Below are positions 15,093 to 22,984 of a DNA stretch of 64,000 nucleotides, in pieces. The position numbers were made by a program, and so were the translations under genes. Each line of letters starts with the position of its first letter. The stretch's first letter is position 1. The notes under the pieces were generated by a model. It searched no databases. It had not been told where the DNA came from and saw only the letters and a program-made list of their open reading frames with translations. The stretch is from the NCBI RefSeq assembly GCF_020524285.1, contig NZ_JAIVKX010000019.1, positions 62,001-126,000 of the forward strand. The letters are read 5' to 3'. The stretch comes from Alloyangia pacifica. Lineage in GTDB: Bacteria > Pseudomonadota > Alphaproteobacteria > Rhodobacterales > Rhodobacteraceae.

Positions 15093-17000
15093 ATGGCAGT
15101 GCGCTTCGACCCTTCGGTCCCGGAAGCGGGGGACGGCGCGGGGCACCGCCCGGCGGATATGCTCGAAGGGGTGATCGACGCGCTTTCCGAGGGGTTGGCG
15201 ATCTTCGACGAGAATGCCCTGCTGCTGCGCTTCAACCGCGGCTTTGCTGAGATGAACCCGGCGGTGGCGGACCTGCTGGCCGAGGGGCTCGACTGGTCCA
15301 TCCTGCTGCGCGAATGGGTGATCCGCGGCGGTCTGACTGCCGGGGACGCTGAGCGGCTCAGCTTCATGGAGGCGCGGCTGGCGGGCGGCGACTGGATGGT
15401 GACCCCGCTGGAGATCGAGGGCGGCGACCGGGTTACCGAGATCCTGTTGCGCAGCACCGCCGCGGGCGGCTTCGTGCTGGTGCAGACCGACATCACCGAG
15501 CGCCGCGCCTTCGAGGAAACCGAGCGCGCCGCCGACCAGCTGGTGCGCAAGGTGCTGGAGAGCTGCCCCGCGAACATCATCATGTCGCGCGTCGGCGATG
15601 GCGAGGTGATCTACCGCTCGCCCGCCGCCAGCGAGCTTCTGGGCAGCGCCGAGCATACCCACGCCCATTTCGCCTCGCGCGCCGAGCGGGCCGATTTCAT
15701 CACCGCCGTGCTGCCCGACGGTCGGGTCGACGACATGCCGGTGACCGGCATCCGCGCCGATGGCGCGCGCTTCCCGAGCCTCGTCTCGGCGCGGCTGATC
15801 CAGTATCGGGGCGAGGATGTGCTGGTCTCGGCGACGGTGGATGTCTCGAAGGAAGTGGACCTGCGCCGTCGCCTCGCCGCACAGCGCGAACAGATCTTCC
15901 AGGCCGAGAAGATGTCGGCGCTCGGCGAGTTGCTGGCCGGGGTGGCGCATGAGCTGAACAACCCGCTCTCGGTGGTCGTCGGCCACGCGCTGATGCTGCG
16001 CGACGAAGAGATTTCCGACGATGTGCGCCGCCGGGTCGAGAAGATCTCCGACGCCGCAGAGCGCTGCGCGCGGATCGTGAAGTCCTTCCTCGCCATGGCC
16101 CGCCAGCAGCCGGCGCGGCTGGTGCCCATGGATATCGCCGAGACCGTCGAGACCGCCGTGGGCGCGCTTTCGCAAAGCGCCGAGGGGCTGCGGGCGGAGG
16201 TGTCGCTGGAGATCGCGCCGGACCTGCCGCCGGTGCGCGGCGACGCCCACCAGATCGCGCAGGTGGTGATCAACCTCGTGACCAACGCCGATCAGGCCAT
16301 CGGCGAGAGCGGCACGGGCGGGCGGATCGACATATCCCTCAGCCACGACCCCGCGGCGCAGGTGGTCGAGCTGCGCGTCGCCGACGACGGGCCGGGCATC
16401 CCGAAGGACATCCGCAGCCGCATCTTCGACCCGCTCTTCACCACCAAGCCGGTCGGTTCGGGCACCGGCATCGGGCTGGCGCTCTGCCACCGCATCGTCA
16501 CCGCCCATTCCGGCGCCATTTCCCTGGCCGCGGCAGGGCAGGGTGCGACTCTCGTGGTGCGCCTGCCGACCACTGAGGCGGATACGGCGCAGGCCCCGGG
16601 CAAGACGACAACCGAGACCCCCGCCGGGCGCGGAGCGGTGCTGGTGGTGGACGACGAGGAGGACGTCTCGGACCTCATCCGCGAGATCCTTCTGCGTGAC
16701 GGGTTCGAGGTGACCGTGGCGAACTCAGCCGAAACCGCGCTCGATCTGCTGGCAGGGCGGGACTTCGCGCTGATCCTCACCGATCTCAACATGCCGGGGC
16801 TCGGTGGGCGCGGCTTCTACGAGCGGCTCCTGCGCGACCGCCCCGCGATGGCGCGCCGCATGGGCTTCGTCACGGGCGATACGATGAGCCCGCAGGCGCG
16901 CGGCTTCCTCGACGGCGCCGGACGGCCGTTTCTCGAGAAGCCCATCGCCCCCGAAGAGCTGCGGCGGCTCGCGCGCACCATGCTGGAGGGCGGCGCATGA
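15093..17000 (+). CDS. hybrid histidine kinase with PAS domains
   Basis: The 635-residue protein has no obvious membrane helix, so it is probably cytoplasmic. In order it shows a PAS-like region (about 20-140), a second PAS (about 150-255), a HisKA domain with the phospho-acceptor in AHELNNP (H286), and an HATPase domain with N, G1 and G2 boxes (VTNADQAI, DDGPGIP, GSGTGIGLAL). It ends with a receiver domain whose acceptor lies in LTDLNMPG (D564). The start at 15093 is one base after the cyclase-fold stop, and the end overlaps the response regulator by four bases (ATGA). The receiver tail may feed back on, or branch from, phosphotransfer to the separate regulator. The signal is unknown; the globin next door points to a gas or redox cue. 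Confidence 0.92.
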   Translation: MAVRFDPSVPEAGDGAGHRPADMLEGVIDALSEGLAIFDENALLLRFNRGFAEMNPAVADLLAEGLDWSILLREWVIRGGLTAGDAERLSFMEARLAGGDWMVTPLEIEGGDRVTEILLRSTAAGGFVLVQTDITERRAFEETERAADQLVRKVLESCPANIIMSRVGDGEVIYRSPAASELLGSAEHTHAHFASRAERADFITAVLPDGRVDDMPVTGIRADGARFPSLVSARLIQYRGEDVLVSATVDVSKEVDLRRRLAAQREQIFQAEKMSALGELLAGVAHELNNPLSVVVGHALMLRDEEISDDVRRRVEKISDAAERCARIVKSFLAMARQQPARLVPMDIAETVETAVGALSQSAEGLRAEVSLEIAPDLPPVRGDAHQIAQVVINLVTNADQAIGESGTGGRIDISLSHDPAAQVVELRVADDGPGIPKDIRSRIFDPLFTTKPVGSGTGIGLALCHRIVTAHSGAISLAAAGQGATLVVRLPTTEADTAQAPGKTTTETPAGRGAVLVVDDEEDVSDLIREILLRDGFEVTVANSAETALDLLAGRDFALILTDLNMPGLGGRGFYERLLRDRPAMARRMGFVTGDTMSPQARGFLDGAGRPFLEKPIAPEELRRLARTMLEGGA

Positions 17001-17695
17001 GCGATCACGTCCTCATCTGCGACGACGAGCAGGACCTGCGCGAGATGGTCGGCGAGTACCTCGGCAAGCGCGGCTACCGCACCACGCTGGCGGGCGGGGC
17101 GGACGAGCTGCGCGAGAAACTGGCGCAGGACCGGCCCGACCTTATTCTGCTCGACATCAACATGCCGGGTGAAGACGGGCTTTCCGTGCTGCGCAGCCTG
17201 CAGGGCCCCGAGGCACCGATGGTCATCATGCTGACCGCTGCAGGCGAGGTGATCGACCGGGTGGTCGGCCTCGAGATGGGGGCCGACGACTACCTAGCCA
17301 AACCCGTGGATCTGCGCGAGCTCGCCTCGCGGATCAAGGCGGTGCTGCGCCGCCAGACCTCGGCCCCCGAGGAGGCGCCGCGCGAGCGCACCCGCTTCCG
17401 CTTCGGCAAGACATGGCTCGATCTCGACGCGGCGAAACTCTTCGACGAGGAGGGCATCGAGCTGCCGCTCACCGCCATGGAGTTCAACCTTCTCAAGCTC
17501 TTTGCCCGCAACCGGGGCCGGGTTCTCAATCGCGACCAGATCCTCGAGGGGGCGCACGACCGGGCGTGGGATCCCTTCGACCGGTCGATCGACATCCGCA
17601 TCTCGCGCATCCGCAAGAAGATCGAGGTGAACCCGGCCAAGCCCGAGGTGATCCGCACCGTGCGCGGGGTTGGCTACATCTACGATCCGGGCTGA
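16997..17695 (+). CDS. OmpR/PhoB-family response regulator
   Basis: The 232-residue protein has an N-terminal receiver domain with the acidic pocket DDEQD and phospho-acceptor D53 in LLDINMPG, the conserved threonine in MLTAAGE and lysine in LAKPVD. A winged-helix DNA-binding domain follows (about 130-230, TAMEFNLLKLFARNRGRVLNR and VRGVGYIYDPG). It overlaps the kinase gene by ATGA, so the pair is translationally coupled. Regulators of this class bind direct repeats, so the TGAAAC-N3-YGAAAC elements at 9485, 10531, 13492 and 17693 are natural candidate targets, including its own operon promoter. The 17693 element starts in the last codons of this gene. Confidence 0.93.
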   Translation: MSDHVLICDDEQDLREMVGEYLGKRGYRTTLAGGADELREKLAQDRPDLILLDINMPGEDGLSVLRSLQGPEAPMVIMLTAAGEVIDRVVGLEMGADDYLAKPVDLRELASRIKAVLRRQTSAPEEAPRERTRFRFGKTWLDLDAAKLFDEEGIELPLTAMEFNLLKLFARNRGRVLNRDQILEGAHDRAWDPFDRSIDIRISRIRKKIEVNPAKPEVIRTVRGVGYIYDPG

Positions 17696-17740
17696 AACCT
17701 TTGAAACACCGGCGCGCTAGGGCGGAAACAGGGCGGAAAC
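17693..17740 (+). promoter_or_regulatory. TGAAAC element 4, upstream of the second globin
   Basis: TGAAAC at 17693 and 17702 (9 bp apart) are followed by GGAAAC at 17735, 33 bp after the second, with an extra GGAAAC at 17724. CAG lies ten bases after the third half-site. The element overlaps the stop codon of the response regulator gene, and the next start is 53 bp from the third half-site. Confidence 0.65.
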
Positions 17741-17787
17741 CCGGGGCGCGCAGACTGGCTGCATCATCCGATCCAGAGGAGAGCGCC

Positions 17788-18225
17788 ATGAGCCTGACAC
17801 CGCAGAACATTTCCGACATCCGCGCCAGCTGGCAGGTGCTGGCCGCCGATGCCGATGGGTTCACCGCCGATTTCTACGCCGCGCTGTTCCGCCGCGATCC
17901 GGCGCTGCGCCCGCTCTTTGCCCAGACCGACCTGCCTGCGCAGCGCAAGAAGCTCGTCGCGGCGCTGGCGCTGGTGGTGCGGAATGCGGACGATCTGTCG
18001 GCCGTGCTCGGCCCGCTCGAAGAGATGGGGACCCGCCACGTCGGTTACGGCGTGAAGGACAGCGACTACACCACCGTGGGCGGCGCGCTGATCGAGACCA
18101 TGGAAGCGCACCTGCAAGAGGGGTTCACCGCCGAGGTGCGCGACGCCTGGATCACCGCCTACGGCGCGGTGGCCGGCACGATGATGGCCGGCGCGCAGGC
18201 CGCCGAAGCCCGCAAGTCGGCCTGA
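17788..18225 (+). CDS. single-domain globin
   Basis: The 145-residue protein is a full-length globin of the flavohemoglobin-N-terminal or single-domain hemoglobin type. It opens with an A helix (LTPQNISDIRASWQVL) and has H84 in GTRHVGYG as the proximal histidine, then the segment TAEVRDAWITAYGAVAGTMM. The ATG follows AGAGGAGAG. No reductase domain is attached. The preceding TGAAAC element suggests it answers to the adjacent two-component system. A 43-residue gene begins 10 bases after its stop, then the cysteine synthase fusion. Binding of O2 or NO is expected; its physiological ligand is not known. Confidence 0.88.
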   Translation: MSLTPQNISDIRASWQVLAADADGFTADFYAALFRRDPALRPLFAQTDLPAQRKKLVAALALVVRNADDLSAVLGPLEEMGTRHVGYGVKDSDYTTVGGALIETMEAHLQEGFTAEVRDAWITAYGAVAGTMMAGAQAAEARKSA

Positions 18226-18235
18226 GGAGCGCGCC

Positions 18236-18367
18236 ATGCCCAATGCTCCCGCCCCCTCGATCCCGCCCGCCGCCTTCAAGGCGGCGGGGCCGCGCAGGCT
18301 CCTCGCCGCCGCTGCGCTCGCCTCGGCCTTCGGGGTCTTCGCCCATTGCATTCTCCCGCTCCTCTGA
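18236..18367 (+). CDS. small membrane protein, 43 residues
   Basis: The frame begins at an ATG preceded by TGAGGAGCG and ends at TGA at 18365, between the globin and the cysteine synthase fusion. After a proline/alanine-rich start, residues 22-43 form one hydrophobic segment (LLAAAALASAFGVFAHCILPLL), so it is probably a single-pass membrane peptide. It contains a cysteine and a histidine near its end. I do not recognise it. Good ribosome binding and tight spacing on both sides support translation. Confidence 0.5.
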   Translation: MPNAPAPSIPPAAFKAAGPRRLLAAAALASAFGVFAHCILPLL

Positions 18368-18392
18368 GCGCTTTTCACAAGAGGACTTTCCG

Positions 18393-19892
18393 ATGACCAA
18401 GGCTTTCCAGAACATCCTGCAAACCGTCGGCAACACGCCCATCGTGCGCATCACCAGGCTCGCGCCCGAGGGTGTCGAGCTTTACGTCAAGCTCGAGGCG
18501 TTCAACCCGATGAGCTCGGTCAAGGATCGGCTGGCGCTGGGGATCATCGAGGCCGCCGAGGCCGACGGTTCGCTCAAGTCCGGCCAGACCGTGGTCGAGG
18601 CGACGAGCGGAAACACCGGCATCGGCCTCGCCATGGTTTGCGCCGCCAAGGGGTACCCGCTGGTGGTCACCATGGCCGAGAGCTTCAGCATCGAGCGCCG
18701 CAAGCTGATGCGCTTCCTCGGCGCCAAGGTCATCCTCACCCCGGCCTCGGAAAAGGGTTCGGGCATGATCGCCAAGGCGCGCGAGCTGGCCGAGAAGCAC
18801 GGCTGGTTCCTCGCCCGGCAGTTCGAGAACGAGGCAGGCCCCGACATCCACTCGCGCACCACCGCGCAGGAGATCCTCGACTGCTTCGAGGATGCCCCGC
18901 TTGACTACTGGGTCAGCGGCTTCGGCACCGGCGGCACGCTCAAGGGTGTCGCCCGCAGGCTGAAGGCCGAGAGCCCGGACACGAAGATCGTCGCCGCCGA
19001 GCCGGACAATTCCGCGCTCATCGCCTCGGGATTTTGCCAACCTTACAATGCGGACGGCTCGCCTGCCGCCAGCCACCCCGCGTTTCGCCCGCACCTGATG
19101 CAGGGCTGGACGCCGGATTTCGTGCCGAAGCTGGTCAACGACGTGCTGCAGGAAGAGTGGATCGACGAATTGCAGCCGGTGGCGGGCGCCGATGCCATGA
19201 CCTGCGCGCAGGATCTGGCGCGCTACGAGGGCATCCTCTGCGGCACCTCCGGCGGCGCGACCTTTGCCGCCGCACTGGAGGTGGCGCGGCGCGCGCCGAA
19301 AGGGTCTCGCATTCTCGCCATGTTGCCCGACACCGGCGAGCGCTATCTCTCGACCCCGCTCTTTGCCGAGATCGAGGAGGTGATGAACGTCGAGGAACTG
19401 GACATCGCCGCCTCCACCCCGCGCTTCCGCTTCGATGCGGGCGCAAGTGCCCCGGCGCCGCAGGCCGCGCCCGTCGCGGCGACCGAGGAGGCGAAGGCCG
19501 ACCTCGAGGCGCTGATCTCGGACCCCGACCAGCCGGTGGTCTTCTTCGCGCTGGAGTGGTGCGAGTTCTGCTGGTCGGTGCGCAAGCTCTTCGCCGCGGC
19601 GGAGATCGAGTACCTGTCGGTCGACCTCGACGGCGCGGCCTATCGCGAGGACGACCGCGGCGGGGCCCTGCGCAGGGCGCTGGCCGAGAAGACCGGCGCG
19701 GTGACCATTCCGCAGATCTTCATCGGCGGGCAACACGTCGGCGGCGCGACCGAGACCTTCGACGCCTTCAACAGCGGTACGTTGCAGGAAATGCTGGCCG
19801 CCGAGGGGCGCGAGGTCCATACCGAGGGCATCGGAAATGCCTACGGCTTCCTGCCCGCCTGGCTGCATCCGCGCAAGCCGGCCACCGCCTGA
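18393..19892 (+). CDS. cysteine synthase fused to a glutaredoxin domain
   Basis: The 499-residue protein is a fusion. Residues 1-325 form a fold-type II PLP cysteine synthase A: PLP lysine K44 in SSVKDRLALG, substrate loop EATSGNTGIGLA near 70, and the PLP-phosphate loop GTGGTLKG near 180. Residues about 365-480 form a glutaredoxin domain with the active site WCEFCWSVRK and the glutathione-site motif TIPQIFIGG. The synthase makes cysteine from O-acetylserine and sulfide; the added domain should reduce disulfides or act on its sulfur product. The ATG follows AGAGGAC. It lies in the globin transcript, 25 bases after the small membrane protein and 12 before an MFS gene. Stand-alone synthases are about 310-340 residues, so the fusion is clear. 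Confidence 0.93.
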   Translation: MTKAFQNILQTVGNTPIVRITRLAPEGVELYVKLEAFNPMSSVKDRLALGIIEAAEADGSLKSGQTVVEATSGNTGIGLAMVCAAKGYPLVVTMAESFSIERRKLMRFLGAKVILTPASEKGSGMIAKARELAEKHGWFLARQFENEAGPDIHSRTTAQEILDCFEDAPLDYWVSGFGTGGTLKGVARRLKAESPDTKIVAAEPDNSALIASGFCQPYNADGSPAASHPAFRPHLMQGWTPDFVPKLVNDVLQEEWIDELQPVAGADAMTCAQDLARYEGILCGTSGGATFAAALEVARRAPKGSRILAMLPDTGERYLSTPLFAEIEEVMNVEELDIAASTPRFRFDAGASAPAPQAAPVAATEEAKADLEALISDPDQPVVFFALEWCEFCWSVRKLFAAAEIEYLSVDLDGAAYREDDRGGALRRALAEKTGAVTIPQIFIGGQHVGGATETFDAFNSGTLQEMLAAEGREVHTEGIGNAYGFLPAWLHPRKPATA

Positions 19893-19904
19893 GGAGGAGA
19901 GACG

Positions 19905-21146
19905 ATGGAACAGGTCAAGGACAGCCCGGTGGAGCCGGACCGCTACCGCTGGATCATCGTCGGTACCGCCTCGGTGGTGCTGGCGGTGGCCATGGGGCAG
20001 CTGGTCAACGGGCTCTCGGCCTTCTTCACCCCGCTCGAAGAGAGCGAGGGCTGGAGCCGGGGCGACATCGCGCTGATCAACTCGGCGGGGCTGATCGGCC
20101 TCGCGGTGGGCGGCATCGCCATGGGCTGGCTCGCCGACCGGGTCGAGACGCGCAAGGTGGTGCTGGCCGGCGCCGTGGTCACCGGGCTCTGCGTCACGGC
20201 GGCTGGTTTTGCCACCACGCTCTGGCAGCTCTACGGGCTGTTCTTCGTTGCGGGCGCGCTTGGCGGCGGGGCGCTGTTTGCGCCGCTCTTCGCGCTTGTC
20301 GGAAGCTGGTTCCGCACCGGCGCGGGGTTGGCGATCGGCATTGTCTCGGCCGGTCAGGCCATGGGGCAGGGCGGCATCCCGCTCGCCAATGCCATGCTGA
20401 TCGGCGCCTTCGGCTGGCGCGGGGCCTTTGTCGCCATCGGCATTGCCTCGCTGGTCATCATGGTGCCGCTGGCGCTGCTGGCGCGCGCCCCGAAGACCGA
20501 AGACGGTGGCCCCGGCGCGCAGGTCGAGGAGGATGCCCCCGCCGTTCGCCCTGCCGTTGTCGTGGTGCTGATGAGCCTTGGCGTCATCTTCTGCTGCGCG
20601 CTGATGTCGGTGCCGCTGATGCACCTCGCGCCGCTGGTCGAGCTTTGCGGGGCGACCGGCCCCGAGGCCGGGGGCGTTCTCTTCGTGATGATGCTGACCG
20701 CCATCGCGGGCCGGGTCGCCTTTGGCAAGCTGGCGGACATGATCGGTGCGCTGCCGGCCTACCTCGCGGCCAGCGCCTGGCAGACCGCGCTGGTCTACGT
20801 CTTCATCCAGATCGACGACATCGGGCTCTTCTACCTCTTCGCGCCGATCTACGGCTTCGGCTACGCCGGGGTGATGACCGGGGTGCTGACCACCATCCGC
20901 GCGCTGATCCCGGCCTACTGCCGAGCCGGTGCAAGCGGCATCATCATTGCCTTTGCCTGGGGCGGTCACGGGTTGGGAGGCTGGCTCGGCGGCGCCTTCT
21001 TCGACATGACCGGCAGCTACGGGCTGACCTTCGGCGTGGCGGCGCTGGCAGGGGTGGCGAACCTCGGGTTGATCCTCACGCTGGGCGCCCTGGTGCTGCG
21101 CGGCAGGGCAGGCCCGCCCGCGCCGGAGGTGGCCAGCGCCGCCTAG
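19905..21146 (+). CDS. MFS transporter, OFA-type
   Basis: The 413-residue protein has about 12 membrane helices in two six-helix halves joined by an acidic cytoplasmic linker (PKTEDGGPGAQVEED). The helix 2-3 loop (GWLADRVETRKVV) and general pattern match the oxalate:formate antiporter and monocarboxylate branch of MFS. The ATG follows GAGGAGAGACG, 12 bases after the cysteine synthase fusion, so it is probably the last gene of that transcript. Its stop overlaps by four bases the stop of the convergent gene at 21143. Substrate not known; an organic acid or a sulfur-containing anion are both possible. Confidence 0.85.
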   Translation: MEQVKDSPVEPDRYRWIIVGTASVVLAVAMGQLVNGLSAFFTPLEESEGWSRGDIALINSAGLIGLAVGGIAMGWLADRVETRKVVLAGAVVTGLCVTAAGFATTLWQLYGLFFVAGALGGGALFAPLFALVGSWFRTGAGLAIGIVSAGQAMGQGGIPLANAMLIGAFGWRGAFVAIGIASLVIMVPLALLARAPKTEDGGPGAQVEEDAPAVRPAVVVVLMSLGVIFCCALMSVPLMHLAPLVELCGATGPEAGGVLFVMMLTAIAGRVAFGKLADMIGALPAYLAASAWQTALVYVFIQIDDIGLFYLFAPIYGFGYAGVMTGVLTTIRALIPAYCRAGASGIIIAFAWGGHGLGGWLGGAFFDMTGSYGLTFGVAALAGVANLGLILTLGALVLRGRAGPPAPEVASAA

Positions 21147-21502
21147 AGCTTCGGCACCGGAACCCGCGGCAGGGCAGAGCCGTGCAGGGCCGTCCCGCGC
21201 AGGGGCGGCCTGTCCCAGTCGGCCCGCCTCTTGAGCGCATGGGTGTAGCGCATCACCAGCCAGGCATCCACGGCGATGACCATGGAGTTCAGGGCATAGA
21301 GCCAGACGATCGGCGGCAGCGCCCCCGTCTCGTGCCAGATCAGCAGCTTCGAGGCGACCCCGCAGAGGTAGCCGAAACAGATCACCAGCACGAAGGGCAG
21401 ACTCTTGCCGCGCGCCTCGCGAGTGCGGAGCATCTTGAAGATCGAGCAGTACCAGCCGGTAGAAAAGGCCACCAGCATGAGCGCTTCCAGGGCATCGGAC
21501 AT
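21143..21502 (-). CDS. small multi-pass membrane protein, PQ-loop-like
   Basis: The 119-residue protein has three to four predicted helices. A motif RTREARGKSLPFVLV between helices 1 and 2 resembles the loop of PQ-loop/SemiSWEET-like proteins, although no exact PQ pair is present. The C-terminal 30 residues are basic and proline-rich. It converges on the MFS gene, sharing four bases of the stop region, and ends before the TRAP operon. A carrier-like role is possible; I cannot assign a substrate. Confidence 0.65.
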   Translation of the reverse strand: MSDALEALMLVAFSTGWYCSIFKMLRTREARGKSLPFVLVICFGYLCGVASKLLIWHETGALPPIVWLYALNSMVIAVDAWLVMRYTHALKRRADWDRPPLRGTALHGSALPRVPVPKL

Positions 21503-21625
21503 CGTCGTTCTCCCGCAATTCCGGAGGGCCTGAAGACCCCCGAGACCGAGACGGCGGCGGGTCTGCAGGAGCTGGAGCCATGCTGCGGGGCGATTGTTGC
21601 AGGAGTGTTAGAAACGGCGATCCGG

Positions 21626-21647
21626 GCGGGGCGTAAGGCCGCCCCGC
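21626..21647 (-). terminator. possible terminator of the TRAP operon
   Basis: GCGGGGC and GCCCCGC form a 7-bp stem just past the dctM-like stop codon, followed on the minus strand by a sequence with a TTT run. Moderate support. Confidence 0.4.
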
Positions 21648-21653
21648 GCAGCC

Positions 21654-22958
21654 TCAGAGCATCCCGGCGGCGCGCGGCAGCCAGAGCACGAGGTCCGGCA
21701 CGAAGGTCAGCACCAGGAGCAGCGCGATGAGGATCGCCAGGAACACCCAGACCTCGCGGATCATCTCGCTCACCGGGATGCCGTTCAGTGCCTTGATGAT
21801 GAACAGCAATATTCCGTAGGGCGGGGTGATCAGCCCGATCATCATGTTGAAGACCAGAACCACGCCGAGGTGCGTCAGGTCGATCCCCAGCGCCGCCGCC
21901 GAGGGCAGGAACAGCGGGGTGACCACCAGCATGATCGTCGACACGTCGAGAAAACACCCCATCGCCAGATAGAGCAGGTTGAGCAGGATCAGCAGTTGGA
22001 TGGCGTTCAGGTCCATGCTCTCGAAGAACGCGAAGACGCTGGCCGGCACCCGCTCGACGGTGATCACGTAGTTGAAGATGAAAGCGCCGCAGAGAACGAT
22101 GGTGACCACGGCGGTTGTCCGCACCGTGGCGCGGACCACGTCGAGGAACGCTCGCAGGCCCAGCACCCGGTAGGCGAAGACCGACAGCAGCAGCGCGTAG
22201 AAGGCCGAGACGGCGGCGGCTTCGGTCGGGGTGAAGACGCCGGTGTAGATGCCGCCGAGCAGGATCGCCGGCATCATCAGCGCCGGCGCGGCGCGCAGGA
22301 AGACCAGCGGGAAGGTGCGCCAGGGGATCGCCGCCTCGACCGGGAAGCCGCGGAGCCTTGCCATGACCATCACCGCAATGCCCAGCACCACGACCAGCAG
22401 CACCGCCGGGATCACCCCGCCGAGGAAGAGCGCGCCCACGGACGTCGAGGAGATCAGCGCGTAGAACACCATCGGGATCGAGGGCGGGAAGATCGGGCCG
22501 ACCACCGCCGAGGTCGCGGTGATCGCGCCCGCAAAGCCGCGCGGGTAGCGCCCGTCTTTGGTCATCATGTCGGTGATCACCTTGCCGACCCCCGCCGCGT
22601 CCGAGATCGCCGATCCCGACATGCCCGAGAAGATCAGCGAGGTCAGGATGTTGACCTGCGCAAGCCCGCCCGGCACCCGGCCCACCAGCGCCAGCGCAAA
22701 GGTGAGCAGCCGATCCGACACCTTGCCCGCGTTCATGATGTTGGCGGCGAAGATGAACAGCGGCACCGCCAGCGCGACGAAGTTGCCGAAGACCCCGTTC
22801 AGCACGTTCTCGGCGGCCAGCCCGATGTCGCGCCCGGCCATCAGCAGGTAGAAGACGCTCGAGACGATCATCGCGAGGCCCATGGGAAGCCCGGCCACGG
22901 TGATCATGACCAGCAGCCCGATCATCAGCAGCAGGGCGTTGTCGGCAAAGAATTCCAT
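21654..22958 (-). CDS. dctM: TRAP transporter large permease (DctM)
   Basis: The 434-residue protein has about 12 membrane helices and the typical TRAP large-subunit features: an opening helix LLLMIGLLVMITVAGLP, GMSGSAISDAAGVG near residue 115 and the late LGVVLVFNMMIGLITPP. It forms the sodium-coupled channel part of a tripartite importer. It is the last gene of a three-gene operon (solute binding, small permease, large permease), separated by 26 bases from dctQ, with an inverted repeat after its stop. Confidence 0.95.
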   Translation of the reverse strand: MEFFADNALLLMIGLLVMITVAGLPMGLAMIVSSVFYLLMAGRDIGLAAENVLNGVFGNFVALAVPLFIFAANIMNAGKVSDRLLTFALALVGRVPGGLAQVNILTSLIFSGMSGSAISDAAGVGKVITDMMTKDGRYPRGFAGAITATSAVVGPIFPPSIPMVFYALISSTSVGALFLGGVIPAVLLVVVLGIAVMVMARLRGFPVEAAIPWRTFPLVFLRAAPALMMPAILLGGIYTGVFTPTEAAAVSAFYALLLSVFAYRVLGLRAFLDVVRATVRTTAVVTIVLCGAFIFNYVITVERVPASVFAFFESMDLNAIQLLILLNLLYLAMGCFLDVSTIMLVVTPLFLPSAAALGIDLTHLGVVLVFNMMIGLITPPYGILLFIIKALNGIPVSEMIREVWVFLAILIALLLVLTFVPDLVLWLPRAAGML

Positions 22959-22984
22959 TGATGTCCCTTGGGGTCGGAGGGGAG

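Noticed and set aside
13718-15583. Minus-strand open frame of 621 codons opposite the globin, cyclase and kinase genes
   Set aside because: Shadow frame; the plus-strand genes have motifs, coupled starts and ribosome binding sites.
18375-21581. Minus-strand open frame of 1068 codons
   Set aside because: It is the antisense shadow of the cysteine synthase fusion and the MFS gene; composition is low-complexity Arg/Gly/Asp-rich and there is no ribosome binding site.
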